From: Bacteroidales bacterium
GTDB lineage: Bacteria; Bacteroidota; Bacteroidia; Bacteroidales; VadinHA17
Assembly: GCA_012522155.1 (NCBI GenBank)
Contig: JAAYKX010000108.1
Location: 1 to 33,318 of the forward strand
DNA: 33,318 bases
Reading direction: 5' to 3'
This document shows, one piece after another, positions 7,634-16,365 of this stretch. The notes under the pieces are model-generated. The model was given only the letters and a program-made list of their open reading frames with translations. It searched no databases and was not told the DNA's origin. Position 1 is the stretch's first letter; every line of letters starts with the position of its first letter. The translations under genes and the position numbers were made by a program.

Positions 7634-8626
7634 ATGCTGCATATGGAACGAGTGATAAGGAACAGCAGAATACTTGTGACCGGCGGAGCCGGTTTTATCG
7701 GTTCAAACCTTGTTGAGTCATTTTTATCTTATGGCAACCAGGTAACCTGTCTAGATAATTTCTCAACCGGAAAGCGTGAAAACCTGAAAGACTGTATGGG
7801 CCATTCCGGTTTCAGACTCCTGGAAGGTGATATCAGGAATTATGATGACTGCCTGAAAGCCGTTTCAGATGCAGATATTGTTTTTCATCAGGCTGCCCTG
7901 GGATCGGTTCCCAGGTCAATAAAAGATCCTGTTACATCAACCGATGTCAATATCGGGGGATTTGTAAAAATGCTTTTTGCATCCAGTGAAGCAGGTATAA
8001 AAAGATTTATCTATGCTGCAAGTTCCTCCACCTACGGGGACCATCCCGGCCTGCCCAAGGTGGAGGACAGAACGGGGAAGCCTTTATCTCCCTATGGCAT
8101 TACAAAATATGTGGACGAGCTGTTTGCAGCTAATTTTGCTACTACATATAATATTGAGGTCATCGGACTGCGCTATTTCAATGTTTTTGGCAGGCGCCAG
8201 GATCCGCACGGAGCGTATGCAGCAGTTATACCGCTTTTTGTAAAGAAGCTCATGAAGCATGATCCCCCGGTAATAAACGGCGATGGCAGCTATTCGCGGG
8301 ATTTTACCTATATAGACAATGTTATTCAGGCAAATCATCTGGCTGCACTTGCTGATAAGCCGGAAGCAATAAACCAGGTTTACAATGTCGCCCACGGAGA
8401 AAGAACTGATCTGAACACACTCTTTGAGCTGATACGTGATATTGCAGGAAAATATGACGGCAGGGTACTGGAAATTAATCCTGTTTATGGTCCGGAGAGG
8501 GCAGGAGACATACCCCATTCCCTTGCATCGGTTGAAAAGGCCGGCAGACTCCTGGGATATTCTCCCACACACAATGTCAGAAAAGGTCTGGAAGAAGCTC
8601 TTGAGTGGTACTGGAATAATTTGTAA
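7634..8626 (+). CDS. UDP-N-acetylglucosamine 4-epimerase-like SDR
   Basis: The product is 330 aa, an extended short-chain dehydrogenase. The NAD site is TGGAGFIGSNLVE, the catalytic Ser region is ASSSTYGDHP, and the catalytic Tyr/Lys are in YGITKYVDE. The stretch RYFNVFGRRQDPHGAYAAVIP is characteristic of the WbpP/TviC group, which interconverts UDP-GlcNAc and UDP-GalNAc (or the matching uronic acids). That assignment is by pattern memory. Two starts lie close together (ATG at 7634 and at 7643, MERVIRN). It follows the 2-epimerase by 27 bases, so both enzymes draw on UDP-GlcNAc for the same polymer. Confidence 0.88.
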   Translation: MLHMERVIRNSRILVTGGAGFIGSNLVESFLSYGNQVTCLDNFSTGKRENLKDCMGHSGFRLLEGDIRNYDDCLKAVSDADIVFHQAALGSVPRSIKDPVTSTDVNIGGFVKMLFASSEAGIKRFIYAASSSTYGDHPGLPKVEDRTGKPLSPYGITKYVDELFAANFATTYNIEVIGLRYFNVFGRRQDPHGAYAAVIPLFVKKLMKHDPPVINGDGSYSRDFTYIDNVIQANHLAALADKPEAINQVYNVAHGERTDLNTLFELIRDIAGKYDGRVLEINPVYGPERAGDIPHSLASVEKAGRLLGYSPTHNVRKGLEEALEWYWNNL

Positions 8627-8672
8627 ATCAAATGCGGGATTGAAAACCTGAACAAAATCCCGGTATGACGCT

Positions 8673-9923
8673 GTGATTATACGAAAAAACCCCTTCCCTG
8701 AAAATTACAGGATTATTCTTGCGAATTTTTCGTTCCTGAGTATTATGCAGGTATCGAATCTGGTGATATTTATTATCACAATCCCATATCTGCTGAAGGT
8801 TCTGGGCCCGGAAGCATACGGACTGGTTGTATTTGCCCAGACGACAGCAATATATTTTTCCATTGTCATAAATTTCGGATTTAATGTTACCGGTACCCGG
8901 GATATCGCTGTTCACAGGCACAATCCGGAGAAAGTGTCCGGGATTATTTCATCAATTCTTTTTCTGAAACTGGCAATTTTTATATTGATGGTGGTTGTTT
9001 TGTCGGTGCTTGTATGTTTTATTTCCCTGTTAAAAGAACATCCTGTCATTTTCTTTCTGTCAATGCTTGCCTGCCTTAGTGATGCATTGTTTCCGGTATG
9101 GTATTTCCAGGGTATCGAGAAGATGAAATATATAACTTTTATAAATATGCTGACAAGATCAATTTCAGCATTACTTATATTCATAATTATCAGGCAGACT
9201 TCTGACTATGTTCTTGTTCCCCTGATCCTGGGAACGGGTACCCTGTCGGGTGCAGTAACAGGATTATTTATCATGCTTAAGGTTCACGGGAACAAACTTG
9301 TTTTGATACCGCCGGAAAGATTAAGGAAATGTGTAAGGGACAATGTACCGCTTTTCATATCCAATGTGTCAACCCATATATATGTTAACGCTAATAAACT
9401 TATAATCGGTTCATTTCTTGGAATGAGGGAAGTGGCTATGTATGACATAGCAGACAGACTTGTCAATGTCTTGAAGGTTCCTGTTTTCATGGTGGGACAA
9501 AGCCTGTTTCCTCACATTTCCAGGACTAAAGACATGAACTTTTTAAAAAAGGCAACAGTGCTTGTTTTTGTCTTTTTTCTGATAATATATGCAGGTCTTG
9601 CTCTTTTTGCCAATCCCCTGATCACCTTGTTCACCGGTGACACTAATCCTGAAACAGTGAAGCTGCTCAGGATCCTGGCTTTTTCCATTCTGCCGGTATC
9701 CCTGAGCCTTTTTCTGGCAGAGCTGATTTTGATTCCCTTTGGCTTTTTCAAGGAATATACCAGGATGCGTACCTGTTCGCTGCTCGTATACCTGGGCATT
9801 ATTTTCAGTTTAATAATATTTCAGCAGGTTGATTTGTTCCGGCTGGCATTTACTATTATTATTGTTGAAACATTTGTTGTTGCATATTCATACTATTTAT
9901 GCAGGAAAAACAGTATTATCTGA
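8673..9923 (+). CDS. wzx: Wzx-type oligosaccharide flippase
   Basis: The product is 416 aa with about 12 hydrophobic segments. The opening, NYRIILANFSFLSIMQVSNLVIFIITIPYLLKVLGPEAYGLVVFAQ, is typical of the polysaccharide biosynthesis (MATE/MVF superfamily) flippases. These move undecaprenyl-linked repeat units across the inner membrane. The start is GTG (8673); the nearest in-frame ATG would remove the first hydrophobic segment. It sits between the epimerase and the polymerase, as expected in a Wzx/Wzy locus. Confidence 0.85.
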   Translation: MIIRKNPFPENYRIILANFSFLSIMQVSNLVIFIITIPYLLKVLGPEAYGLVVFAQTTAIYFSIVINFGFNVTGTRDIAVHRHNPEKVSGIISSILFLKLAIFILMVVVLSVLVCFISLLKEHPVIFFLSMLACLSDALFPVWYFQGIEKMKYITFINMLTRSISALLIFIIIRQTSDYVLVPLILGTGTLSGAVTGLFIMLKVHGNKLVLIPPERLRKCVRDNVPLFISNVSTHIYVNANKLIIGSFLGMREVAMYDIADRLVNVLKVPVFMVGQSLFPHISRTKDMNFLKKATVLVFVFFLIIYAGLALFANPLITLFTGDTNPETVKLLRILAFSILPVSLSLFLAELILIPFGFFKEYTRMRTCSLLVYLGIIFSLIIFQQVDLFRLAFTIIIVETFVVAYSYYLCRKNSII

Positions 9924-9962
9924 TTTTGTGTTTTAGGCTAAGCGCTATTTAAAAAAAATGCG

Positions 9963-11147
9963 GTGAGAAATATAGCTTTGAAGTTTTTAAAAAACCCCTT
10001 CTGCCTGTATGTCTTTTCATTCTCATTTGTGCTGTGTGTCTTTCACCTGGGCTGGTCAGAAATTTATCCTCCTCTGGGTGCCGGATTAATCGTTTTCTTT
10101 GTTATAACATTTCTTTTGGCCCTTTACATTGGCGCATTTACTGACAGGTATCTGCCGGTAAAATATTCGGAAATCACAGTCAGCGGCCGGCCATACCGTA
10201 CAGTATTTATCCTGTATCTTTTATATGTTCTTGAATTTATCTATACCGGAGGTATACCGATTCTGCTTGCCTTAAAAACAGCCACATATGATTACCAGGA
10301 ATTTGGAATACCTACATTGCATCCCATAATCGCAACTTTCGGATCCTTTTATACAGTATATATTTTTCATTTATTCCTGTCCACAAGGGAAAAAAAATAT
10401 CTGACAATTCTGTTGCTTCTTCTGGCCATCCCGGTATTGATCTTTAACAGGGGAATGTTACTGATAAACCTTACCAGCATGCTGTTCATTTATTTGTTAT
10501 CAGTGAAAAGGATTAAGTTAAAAGTGTTGATGTTCTTATTGATATCTTCCCTGGTAATATTGTATCTCTTTGGAGTTCTTGGTAATTACAGGCTTGCCAA
10601 AAGTCCTGACAACGAATATTTTCTGGAAATTTCCGGTGCAAATGATAAATTTCTCAATTCCGGGATTCCGAAGGAATATATGTGGAGCTATATTTATGTC
10701 TCATCGCCAATAGCCAACCTTCAGAATAATATCAACAATAATCCTCCGGTAAATTTCAAAGTCCTGGATTTTCTGATTATGGAATTACTTCCTGACTTTA
10801 TTTCAAAAAGAATTTCTCCCCTGGCAGGAGCAGAACGACCTGAACCCAGGAATATTTCGCATAATTTTATTGTAGGTACAGTTTTTTGCAGTTCATATAA
10901 TTTGTTGGGATGGCCGGGAATTTACCTTATGTTTTTTGCAATTACTTTTTTTGTTCTTTTTTACCTGGGCCTGTTAAGAAAAAGCAACCCCTATTATGTG
11001 ACAGGAGTCAGTATATTGATGACTTTTATGGTATATAATACCTTTGATAACATGATATATTTTTCAGGTATAAGTTTTCAGCTTGTTTATCCCCTGGTAT
11101 GGCCGGTTTTTCAAAAATTTACCATAAAACCAAAAGCAATAAGATAA
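9963..11147 (+). CDS. wzy: Wzy-type oligosaccharide repeat-unit polymerase
   Basis: The product is 394 aa with roughly 10-11 membrane segments and one larger polar loop in the second half (about residues 210-310, including SPIANLQNNINNNPP). Wzy proteins share little sequence, so the call rests on topology, size and position after wzx; the pattern is like the EpsG/oligosaccharide polymerase group. Wzy joins repeat units on the periplasmic face. The start is GTG. The gene is visibly A/T-rich compared with the housekeeping genes around it, as is usual for polymerase genes that move between strains. Confidence 0.75.
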   Translation: MRNIALKFLKNPFCLYVFSFSFVLCVFHLGWSEIYPPLGAGLIVFFVITFLLALYIGAFTDRYLPVKYSEITVSGRPYRTVFILYLLYVLEFIYTGGIPILLALKTATYDYQEFGIPTLHPIIATFGSFYTVYIFHLFLSTREKKYLTILLLLLAIPVLIFNRGMLLINLTSMLFIYLLSVKRIKLKVLMFLLISSLVILYLFGVLGNYRLAKSPDNEYFLEISGANDKFLNSGIPKEYMWSYIYVSSPIANLQNNINNNPPVNFKVLDFLIMELLPDFISKRISPLAGAERPEPRNISHNFIVGTVFCSSYNLLGWPGIYLMFFAITFFVLFYLGLLRKSNPYYVTGVSILMTFMVYNTFDNMIYFSGISFQLVYPLVWPVFQKFTIKPKAIR

Positions 11148-11219
11148 TATGACTGATATAATTTATTCCAACAGTGAAATTCCGGATCTCAAATGATTGA
11201 TAAATGAATAGAATAAATC

Positions 11220-12041
11220 ATGAGAATTTTGCCTGTAATAGTATTATATAATCAGAATTTGTTTGAAAGCAAATCCTATATAAGCCTATTGAAAGACAGT
11301 GACCTGAATTTTGTTGTATATGACAATTCTCCCGTCCAGATGCATGATCCCCTGGTATTTGGCGATAAAATCAAATATATAAGCGATAAAGGAAACGGAG
11401 GTGTTTCCGGTGCCTATAACTATGCTGCGGCATTTGCAAAAAAAAATGATTTTAACTGGCTTCTGCTTCTGGACCAGGATACAATATTTCCTGAAGAATC
11501 CCTTGAACGGTATATCCTTGCCTGCCGACAGAATCCGGATATTATGCTGTTTGCACCGGTTTTAAAACTTTCAGACGGCCGGCTGTTATCACCGGTAAAA
11601 TCCTTCCTCAGGCACTCATATGCAGTAAAACTTACTGGCGGGAAAAGATACCCGCTTTCAAAGATTGTTCCGGTAAACAGTGGGATATTAATAAATACCG
11701 GTGCTTTTCTCAGTGCAGGGGGATATGATGAGAAGGTGTTTTTGGATTTTGCAGATTTTGAATTTGCAGAAAGGTTTTCAAAGCTATCAGATTCTTTTTT
11801 TCTTATTGATATTGAATGCGTACAGGATTTTTCAGATATTGATTCAGACATGGAAAGACTTTTGAAACGTTTTGAAATATTTTGCAGCTGTGCAGGGAAT
11901 TATAAAAAGAATGGTTTGTTTGATTCATTTTGTTTTGGCTCTGTGCTTGTCAGACGGGCTCTCGGACTGACAATAAGGACAGGAAGTCCTGTTTTTTTTA
12001 AGAAAGTATTTTCACATTATTTTTCATCAAATTCATTTTAA
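11220..12041 (+). CDS. Glycosyltransferase family 2 (rhamnosyltransferase-like)
   Basis: The product is 273 aa. The GT-A nucleotide-sugar fold is seen in VIVLYNQN at the N-terminus, NGGVSGAYNYAAAFA and the metal-binding region LLLLDQDTIFPEESL. The pattern NxGGVSGAxN with DQDT is typical of RfbF/rhamnosyltransferase-type GT2 enzymes. The donor sugar cannot be fixed; no dTDP-rhamnose genes are in the window. It is preceded by a 72-base gap with no promoter consensus and is probably in the polysaccharide operon. Confidence 0.85.
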   Translation: MRILPVIVLYNQNLFESKSYISLLKDSDLNFVVYDNSPVQMHDPLVFGDKIKYISDKGNGGVSGAYNYAAAFAKKNDFNWLLLLDQDTIFPEESLERYILACRQNPDIMLFAPVLKLSDGRLLSPVKSFLRHSYAVKLTGGKRYPLSKIVPVNSGILINTGAFLSAGGYDEKVFLDFADFEFAERFSKLSDSFFLIDIECVQDFSDIDSDMERLLKRFEIFCSCAGNYKKNGLFDSFCFGSVLVRRALGLTIRTGSPVFFKKVFSHYFSSNSF

Positions 12042-12051
12042 ACCGGGCATA

Positions 12052-12771
12052 ATGATATCTGTGTGCATGGCCACATATAATGGCCGTAAATATTTAAAAC
12101 CCCAGATTGACTCAATCCTGGCACAACTTAAACCCGGTGATGAACTCATTATCTCTGATGATGCTTCTACTGATGGTAGCATTGACCTTATTAAAACCTG
12201 TAAGACCGGCAAAATCAAATTACTGGAAAACTGTAATTTCCGCAACCCTGTTTTAAATTTTGAAAATGCAATAAAAAATGCCGGGGGAGATTATATTTTT
12301 TTGTCTGATCAGGATGATGTCTGGCTGCCTGAAAAGGTATCCACCATGTGTAATTATTTAAAAAAATATGATGTTGTTGTAAGTGATTGTGTGATTATTG
12401 ATTCGGATGGATCAATACTGCATGAATCATTTCAGGATTTCAGGAAGGCGAAAAAGGGCTTTGTAAGAAATTTTATCAGGAACGGTTATCTGGGATGCTG
12501 TATAGCTTTCAGAAGGGAAATGCTGAAATACTACCTGCCATTTCCCAAAGGTATCGCAATGCATGATATATGGATAGGCCTGATGTCAGAACTTAAGGGT
12601 GAAACAATCTTTATTCCCGACAAACTGATCCTTTACCGCAGACATGAAGATACTCTTACTTCACGTGAACTGAAAAGCAGTTATTCATTTGTTTACAGAA
12701 TCCGTTACCGCCTTGTCTTTGCGTTTTTTGTATTCCTGAGATACCTGAAGATAAAATTTCAGGACAGTTGA
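12052..12771 (+). CDS. Glycosyltransferase family 2
   Basis: The product is 239 aa, somewhat short. It opens directly with the GT2 strand ISVCMATYNGRKYLKPQIDSI and has ISDDASTDGS and the metal-binding SDQDDVWLPEKV. This subfamily (EpsE/WbbL-like) adds one sugar to the lipid-linked repeat on the cytoplasmic face. The C-terminus has a basic, hydrophobic stretch (RIRYRLVFAFFVFLRYLKIKF) likely to contact the membrane. It is 10 bases after the previous transferase. These two are the only transferases in the locus apart from the initiating enzyme. Confidence 0.87.
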   Translation: MISVCMATYNGRKYLKPQIDSILAQLKPGDELIISDDASTDGSIDLIKTCKTGKIKLLENCNFRNPVLNFENAIKNAGGDYIFLSDQDDVWLPEKVSTMCNYLKKYDVVVSDCVIIDSDGSILHESFQDFRKAKKGFVRNFIRNGYLGCCIAFRREMLKYYLPFPKGIAMHDIWIGLMSELKGETIFIPDKLILYRRHEDTLTSRELKSSYSFVYRIRYRLVFAFFVFLRYLKIKFQDS

Positions 12772-12891
12772 AACAGGACTTTACATGGTTAATCCGGATT
12801 CTCTTAATTCCGGGGCAGATATACTGCCGGGTGAAGCCGGATATCTTAAATTGAATTATGTTTACATAATTATCAAATCTTCAAACTGGTG

Positions 12892-13875
12892 ATGTCAGAA
12901 AGGAAAATTTTAATTATCGGGGGATCGGGATTTGTCGGAACGAGACTGATTGATATTCTCGGAGAGGAAAATTGTACAAACATCGACAGGAAACAATCTT
13001 TTAATCATGATGCAATAACGGGTTTATATGACATCCGGGAGATGAATTTTTCCTCTGAAATTGATCCTTCAACCGGGACTGTTGTTCTGCTTGCTGCAGA
13101 ACACCGTGATGACGTGAATCCCGTATCTCTTTATTTTGATGTGAATGTTGAAGGAACACGCAATGTTTTGCGGGCAATGGATTCCGGGGGGATAAAACGT
13201 ATCATATTTACCAGCTCAGTTGCGGTTTATGGCCTGAACAAGGATAATCCGGATGAAGAACATGAGCCGGATCCTTTTAATGATTACGGCATCAGTAAAC
13301 TGAAAGCAGAAAAACTTTTAACTGAATGGTATTCTGAAAGCCCGGCCGACAGGCTGGTGGTAATTATTCGCCCGACAGTAATTTTTGGAGAAAATAACAG
13401 GGGTAATGTTTTTAATCTCCTGAGACAGGTTGCTTCGGGAAGTTTTATAATGGCAGGAAAAGGTAACAACAGGAAATCAATGGCATATGTTGGTAATGTT
13501 GCAGCATTTATAAAATACTGTATGGAAAAATATAAAACAGGCCTGCTTATTTTTAATTATGCTGACAAACCTGATTATACCATGAATGAACTGATTGCAG
13601 AGGCCGGAAAAAAATTCAATAAAAAACTTTCTTCGTGGAGGCTGCCTTTTTGGCTGGCTTACTGTGCAGGCCTTTTTTTTGATATGATTTCAAAAGTGAC
13701 AGGCAGAAAATTCTCCATCAGCTCAATACGGGTAAAAAAATTCTGTGCAACCACACAGTTTGATACATCAAAAGCATATAATTCAGGCTTCAGGCCTGAG
13801 TTCACATTGTCAGAAGCACTTGACCGGACTATACAATATGAGTTTTTTGAGGGAAGCAGTCATGAGACTTTTTAA
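12892..13875 (+). CDS. NAD(P)-dependent SDR, nucleotide-sugar epimerase/reductase
   Basis: The product is 327 aa from the ATG at 12892; the track start is a GTG one codon earlier. The cofactor loop is IIGGSGFVGTRLID, the Ser region is TSSVAVYG, and the Tyr/Lys pair is in YGISKLKAEK. It resembles WbpV-like reductases/epimerases that act on UDP-HexNAc derivatives and often sit next to a MraY-like transferase, as here two genes downstream. No 4,6-dehydratase that would feed a 4-keto reductase is present in the window, so the substrate is open. It overlaps the ligase gene by 14 bases, suggesting coupled translation. Confidence 0.8.
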   Translation: MSERKILIIGGSGFVGTRLIDILGEENCTNIDRKQSFNHDAITGLYDIREMNFSSEIDPSTGTVVLLAAEHRDDVNPVSLYFDVNVEGTRNVLRAMDSGGIKRIIFTSSVAVYGLNKDNPDEEHEPDPFNDYGISKLKAEKLLTEWYSESPADRLVVIIRPTVIFGENNRGNVFNLLRQVASGSFIMAGKGNNRKSMAYVGNVAAFIKYCMEKYKTGLLIFNYADKPDYTMNELIAEAGKKFNKKLSSWRLPFWLAYCAGLFFDMISKVTGRKFSISSIRVKKFCATTQFDTSKAYNSGFRPEFTLSEALDRTIQYEFFEGSSHETF

Positions 13876-15196
13876 AGTTCAGAACAGAATAAAATATGAA
13901 AATTACCGGCCGGCCGATAGAAAAAAGGAGATCACTGCCTGCCTGACAAGATCTGGTTTGCTGTTTCTTTCTGTATCCCTTCTGGTTATTTCCGCACCCC
14001 GCTCATGGTCACTTTATCCTTTGGGTCTGTTTCTGTTCTGCGGTCTTTTATTGTGGATTATGGAGTTCAGATACAATTTTGTCAGGTTTATTGAACACTG
14101 GCCTTTTGTTATTGCTCCCCTGATCTATTTTATTGTTCATCTTTTAAGTGTGATCTTTCAGGGCGGGAAACTGTTACTTCTGGAAAACAGGCTTATGTTT
14201 TTATTGATTCCCCTGTTCGGCCTGCCTGTATTTTATTCCGGCATATCCGATAAATATGTAATCAGTTTAATAAAAGCTTTTTTAACGGGAATTACCCTGA
14301 TCTGTGCACTGATACTGTTTCGGGCATTTTATATTGCTTTCACAGCTTACAATGCTGAGCTTTCTTCTGTTCAAAGTTTAAAAGAAGTAACAGAAATATT
14401 TTTTTTTACAAATCTTTCAGTCTTTGAACATCCATCCTATCTTGCCATGAAGATAAACTGGGCTATTATCCTGTTTGCATACTTCAGATCCGCCATTATA
14501 AAAAGTCATACGCTCAGAACAATGATTTTATTTTTCCTGTCCGGCATGATTTTTCTGCTTGCATCGAAATCCGGTATTGTTCTGTGGGTAATTATAATGA
14601 CTTGTATATTAATCAGAAATATCCGGAAAAAAGCAGTCGCGTCAGCATATTACTTCCTCACTGTTCCGTTATTCCTGCTGTTGTCCTTTATTGCCATAAC
14701 TAATATTAACAGGTTTGAAGATTTCTTCAATACAATTAAAACAGGGCTGAATGAGGAAAACACAGACTGGAAGGATCTGGATCACCGTACCCGTGAATGG
14801 TATTCTGCCCTTCAGATAATCAGGGAGAAGCCCCTGGCCGGTGCCGGACTGGCCGGGGTGGAGCAAAGAATGGTTGATGAGTTTTTAAAGCATGGCTGGG
14901 AGGAGGAGGCGTTTCACAGATTCAACGCTCATAATCAATTACTGGAAGCCCAGATGACTTTCGGAATAGCAGGAAGCATTTCTCTGATGGCAATGCTGGG
15001 TATACCGTTTTTTATGAGACGGCGTACGTATTTTCCCGCTTTAAGCAAATTATTTATTCTTTTGTTTTCTTTTCAGCTGGTCGTTGAATCAATGCTTAAC
15101 CGGCAGTGGGGGATAATGTTTTTCCTCTTGTTTTACTTTATTCTGTCCAAACCCGTTCTTTCATCTGACCCGGAGGAACAACAGGCAGTCAGCTGA
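13862..15196 (+). CDS. O-antigen ligase family protein (WaaL/Wzy_C)
   Basis: The product is 444 aa from the ATG at 13862. The track start at 13745 lies deep inside the SDR gene; 13862 is preceded by GAGGGA seven bases upstream. About 10-12 membrane segments are seen. The large periplasmic loop carries DHRTREWYSALQIIREKPLAGAG and an FNAHNQLLEAQMTFG stretch, the arrangement of conserved Arg and His in the Wzy_C domain. Such enzymes transfer finished polymer from undecaprenyl diphosphate to an acceptor such as lipid A-core. A second polymerase is the main alternative, because Wzy and WaaL share this fold; the upstream wzy-like gene makes ligase the better reading. Confidence 0.8.
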   Translation: MRLFKVQNRIKYENYRPADRKKEITACLTRSGLLFLSVSLLVISAPRSWSLYPLGLFLFCGLLLWIMEFRYNFVRFIEHWPFVIAPLIYFIVHLLSVIFQGGKLLLLENRLMFLLIPLFGLPVFYSGISDKYVISLIKAFLTGITLICALILFRAFYIAFTAYNAELSSVQSLKEVTEIFFFTNLSVFEHPSYLAMKINWAIILFAYFRSAIIKSHTLRTMILFFLSGMIFLLASKSGIVLWVIIMTCILIRNIRKKAVASAYYFLTVPLFLLLSFIAITNINRFEDFFNTIKTGLNEENTDWKDLDHRTREWYSALQIIREKPLAGAGLAGVEQRMVDEFLKHGWEEEAFHRFNAHNQLLEAQMTFGIAGSISLMAMLGIPFFMRRRTYFPALSKLFILLFSFQLVVESMLNRQWGIMFFLLFYFILSKPVLSSDPEEQQAVS

Positions 15197-15218
15197 TCTG
15201 ACAGAATATTCAATTTAA

Positions 15219-15249
15219 TTTAGTATGAAATTAAACTTTCATACTTTTG
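15219..15249 (+). promoter_or_regulatory. Candidate promoter of the wecA-like gene
   Basis: TACTTTTG (15242-15249) matches the -7 consensus fully. At 19 bases upstream lies TTTA, one base from the -33 TTTG. Transcription would begin near 15256, about 16 bases before the ATG. A 9-bp dyad overlaps the spacer and -7 box. Confidence 0.55.
15222..15245. repeat. 9-bp inverted repeat across the wecA-like promoter
   Basis: AGTATGAAA (15222-15230) and TTTCATACT (15237-15245) are perfect inverted copies with a 6-base spacer, followed by TTTT. It can be read as an operator on the downstream promoter or as a weak A/T-rich terminator after the ligase gene. Confidence 0.8.
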
Positions 15250-15271
15250 CATTACATTCTATTCTTAATAA

Positions 15272-16360
15272 ATGATATTCTTCCTGCCATCTTATGTCTT
15301 AATAATTATTGCATTCAGCATATCCTTTATTATTACCTTTTATGGAATCCCTTCCGTAATAAAAATTGCGAGAATCAAAAATCTTTATGATGTACCCGGA
15401 TACAGGGCCTCTCATCACGAGCTGACACCCAGGCTGGGTGGTACTATGATATTTGCAGGTGTTATTCTGGCATCCGTACTGTTCACCGGAACAGAAAATC
15501 CATTTGAAATAAAATATATCATCAGCGGACTGCTCATACTTTTTTTCATTGGACTTAAAGATGATATAGTATCGCTTCAGCCTTACAAGAAAGCCATTGG
15601 TCAGCTGACGGCTTCCGTAATAATAGTGGTTTTGGGAGGAATAAGGATTACCCTGAACTGCGGGGAACTTGCTGCTCCGGATTCAGGGTGTTTTTTCAGT
15701 TTGTTTCTTTCAATAGCTGTTTTTATGACTCTTATCAACAGCATGAATTTTATTGATGGTATTGACGGACTTGCTGCAGGAGTAGGAATTATAGCTTCTG
15801 TTTTTTTTGGCATTTACTTTATTTTGAATGAACAGCTTTCCATTGCAACAATCTGCTTTGCGCTGACAGGATCCCTGATGGCATTTTTCTGGTATAATGC
15901 CTTCAGTAAAAATTATAAAATATTTCTTGGAGATACAGGTTCCATGGTCATAGGCTTTCTTCTGGCAGTGTTCATGATACAATTTATTGAGTTTAATGGT
16001 TCCGCCAATGCAAGGTATCCTGTCGTTGTTGCTCCTTCACTGGCTCTCGCAATTTTAATTGTACCGGTCTTTGATCTTTTTCGTATCGTGCTCGTAAGGA
16101 TCTTTCACGGAAAATCACCTTTTTACGGGGACAGGAATCATATTCATCATGTAGTGTTAAAGCTGGCGGGCTCACATCTTAAAGCCACATCAGCAATCCT
16201 TGCCATGAATCTTTTATTTGTGCTGCTGGTCTTGTTGTTTGATTTTCTGGGGAACGGAATACTGATCTCATTCCTTTTGCTGATAAGTATTGTTCTTTCG
16301 GGACTGATAACCTTCCTTCACGGACGTGATAAGGAAAATTTGCAGCAGGACCGGAAATAG
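15272..16360 (+). CDS. MraY/WecA family undecaprenyl-phosphate sugar-1-phosphate transferase
   Basis: The product is 362 aa with about 10-11 membrane segments. Family motifs are in order: LTPRLGGTMIF, the acidic LKDDIVSLQPYKK, NSMNFIDGIDGLAAG, the DTGSMVIGF loop and FYGDRNHIHHVV, the HIHH motif typical of the WecA/TagO/WbpL branch rather than MraY. The enzyme starts repeat-unit synthesis by moving a HexNAc-1-phosphate onto undecaprenyl phosphate. It ends only 5 bases from the convergent wzz-like gene. Confidence 0.92.
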   Translation: MIFFLPSYVLIIIAFSISFIITFYGIPSVIKIARIKNLYDVPGYRASHHELTPRLGGTMIFAGVILASVLFTGTENPFEIKYIISGLLILFFIGLKDDIVSLQPYKKAIGQLTASVIIVVLGGIRITLNCGELAAPDSGCFFSLFLSIAVFMTLINSMNFIDGIDGLAAGVGIIASVFFGIYFILNEQLSIATICFALTGSLMAFFWYNAFSKNYKIFLGDTGSMVIGFLLAVFMIQFIEFNGSANARYPVVVAPSLALAILIVPVFDLFRIVLVRIFHGKSPFYGDRNHIHHVVLKLAGSHLKATSAILAMNLLFVLLVLLFDFLGNGILISFLLLISIVLSGLITFLHGRDKENLQQDRK

Positions 16361-16365
16361 TATTA

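Noticed and set aside
8084-8572. 162-aa minus-strand ORF inside the 4-epimerase
   Set aside because: Fully covered by a conserved SDR on the other strand; no motif or promoter.
13745-13861. Upstream extension of the O-antigen ligase ORF
   Set aside because: It overlaps the SDR gene by more than 100 bases and adds no membrane or domain sequence; ATG 13862 has a fitting ribosome site.
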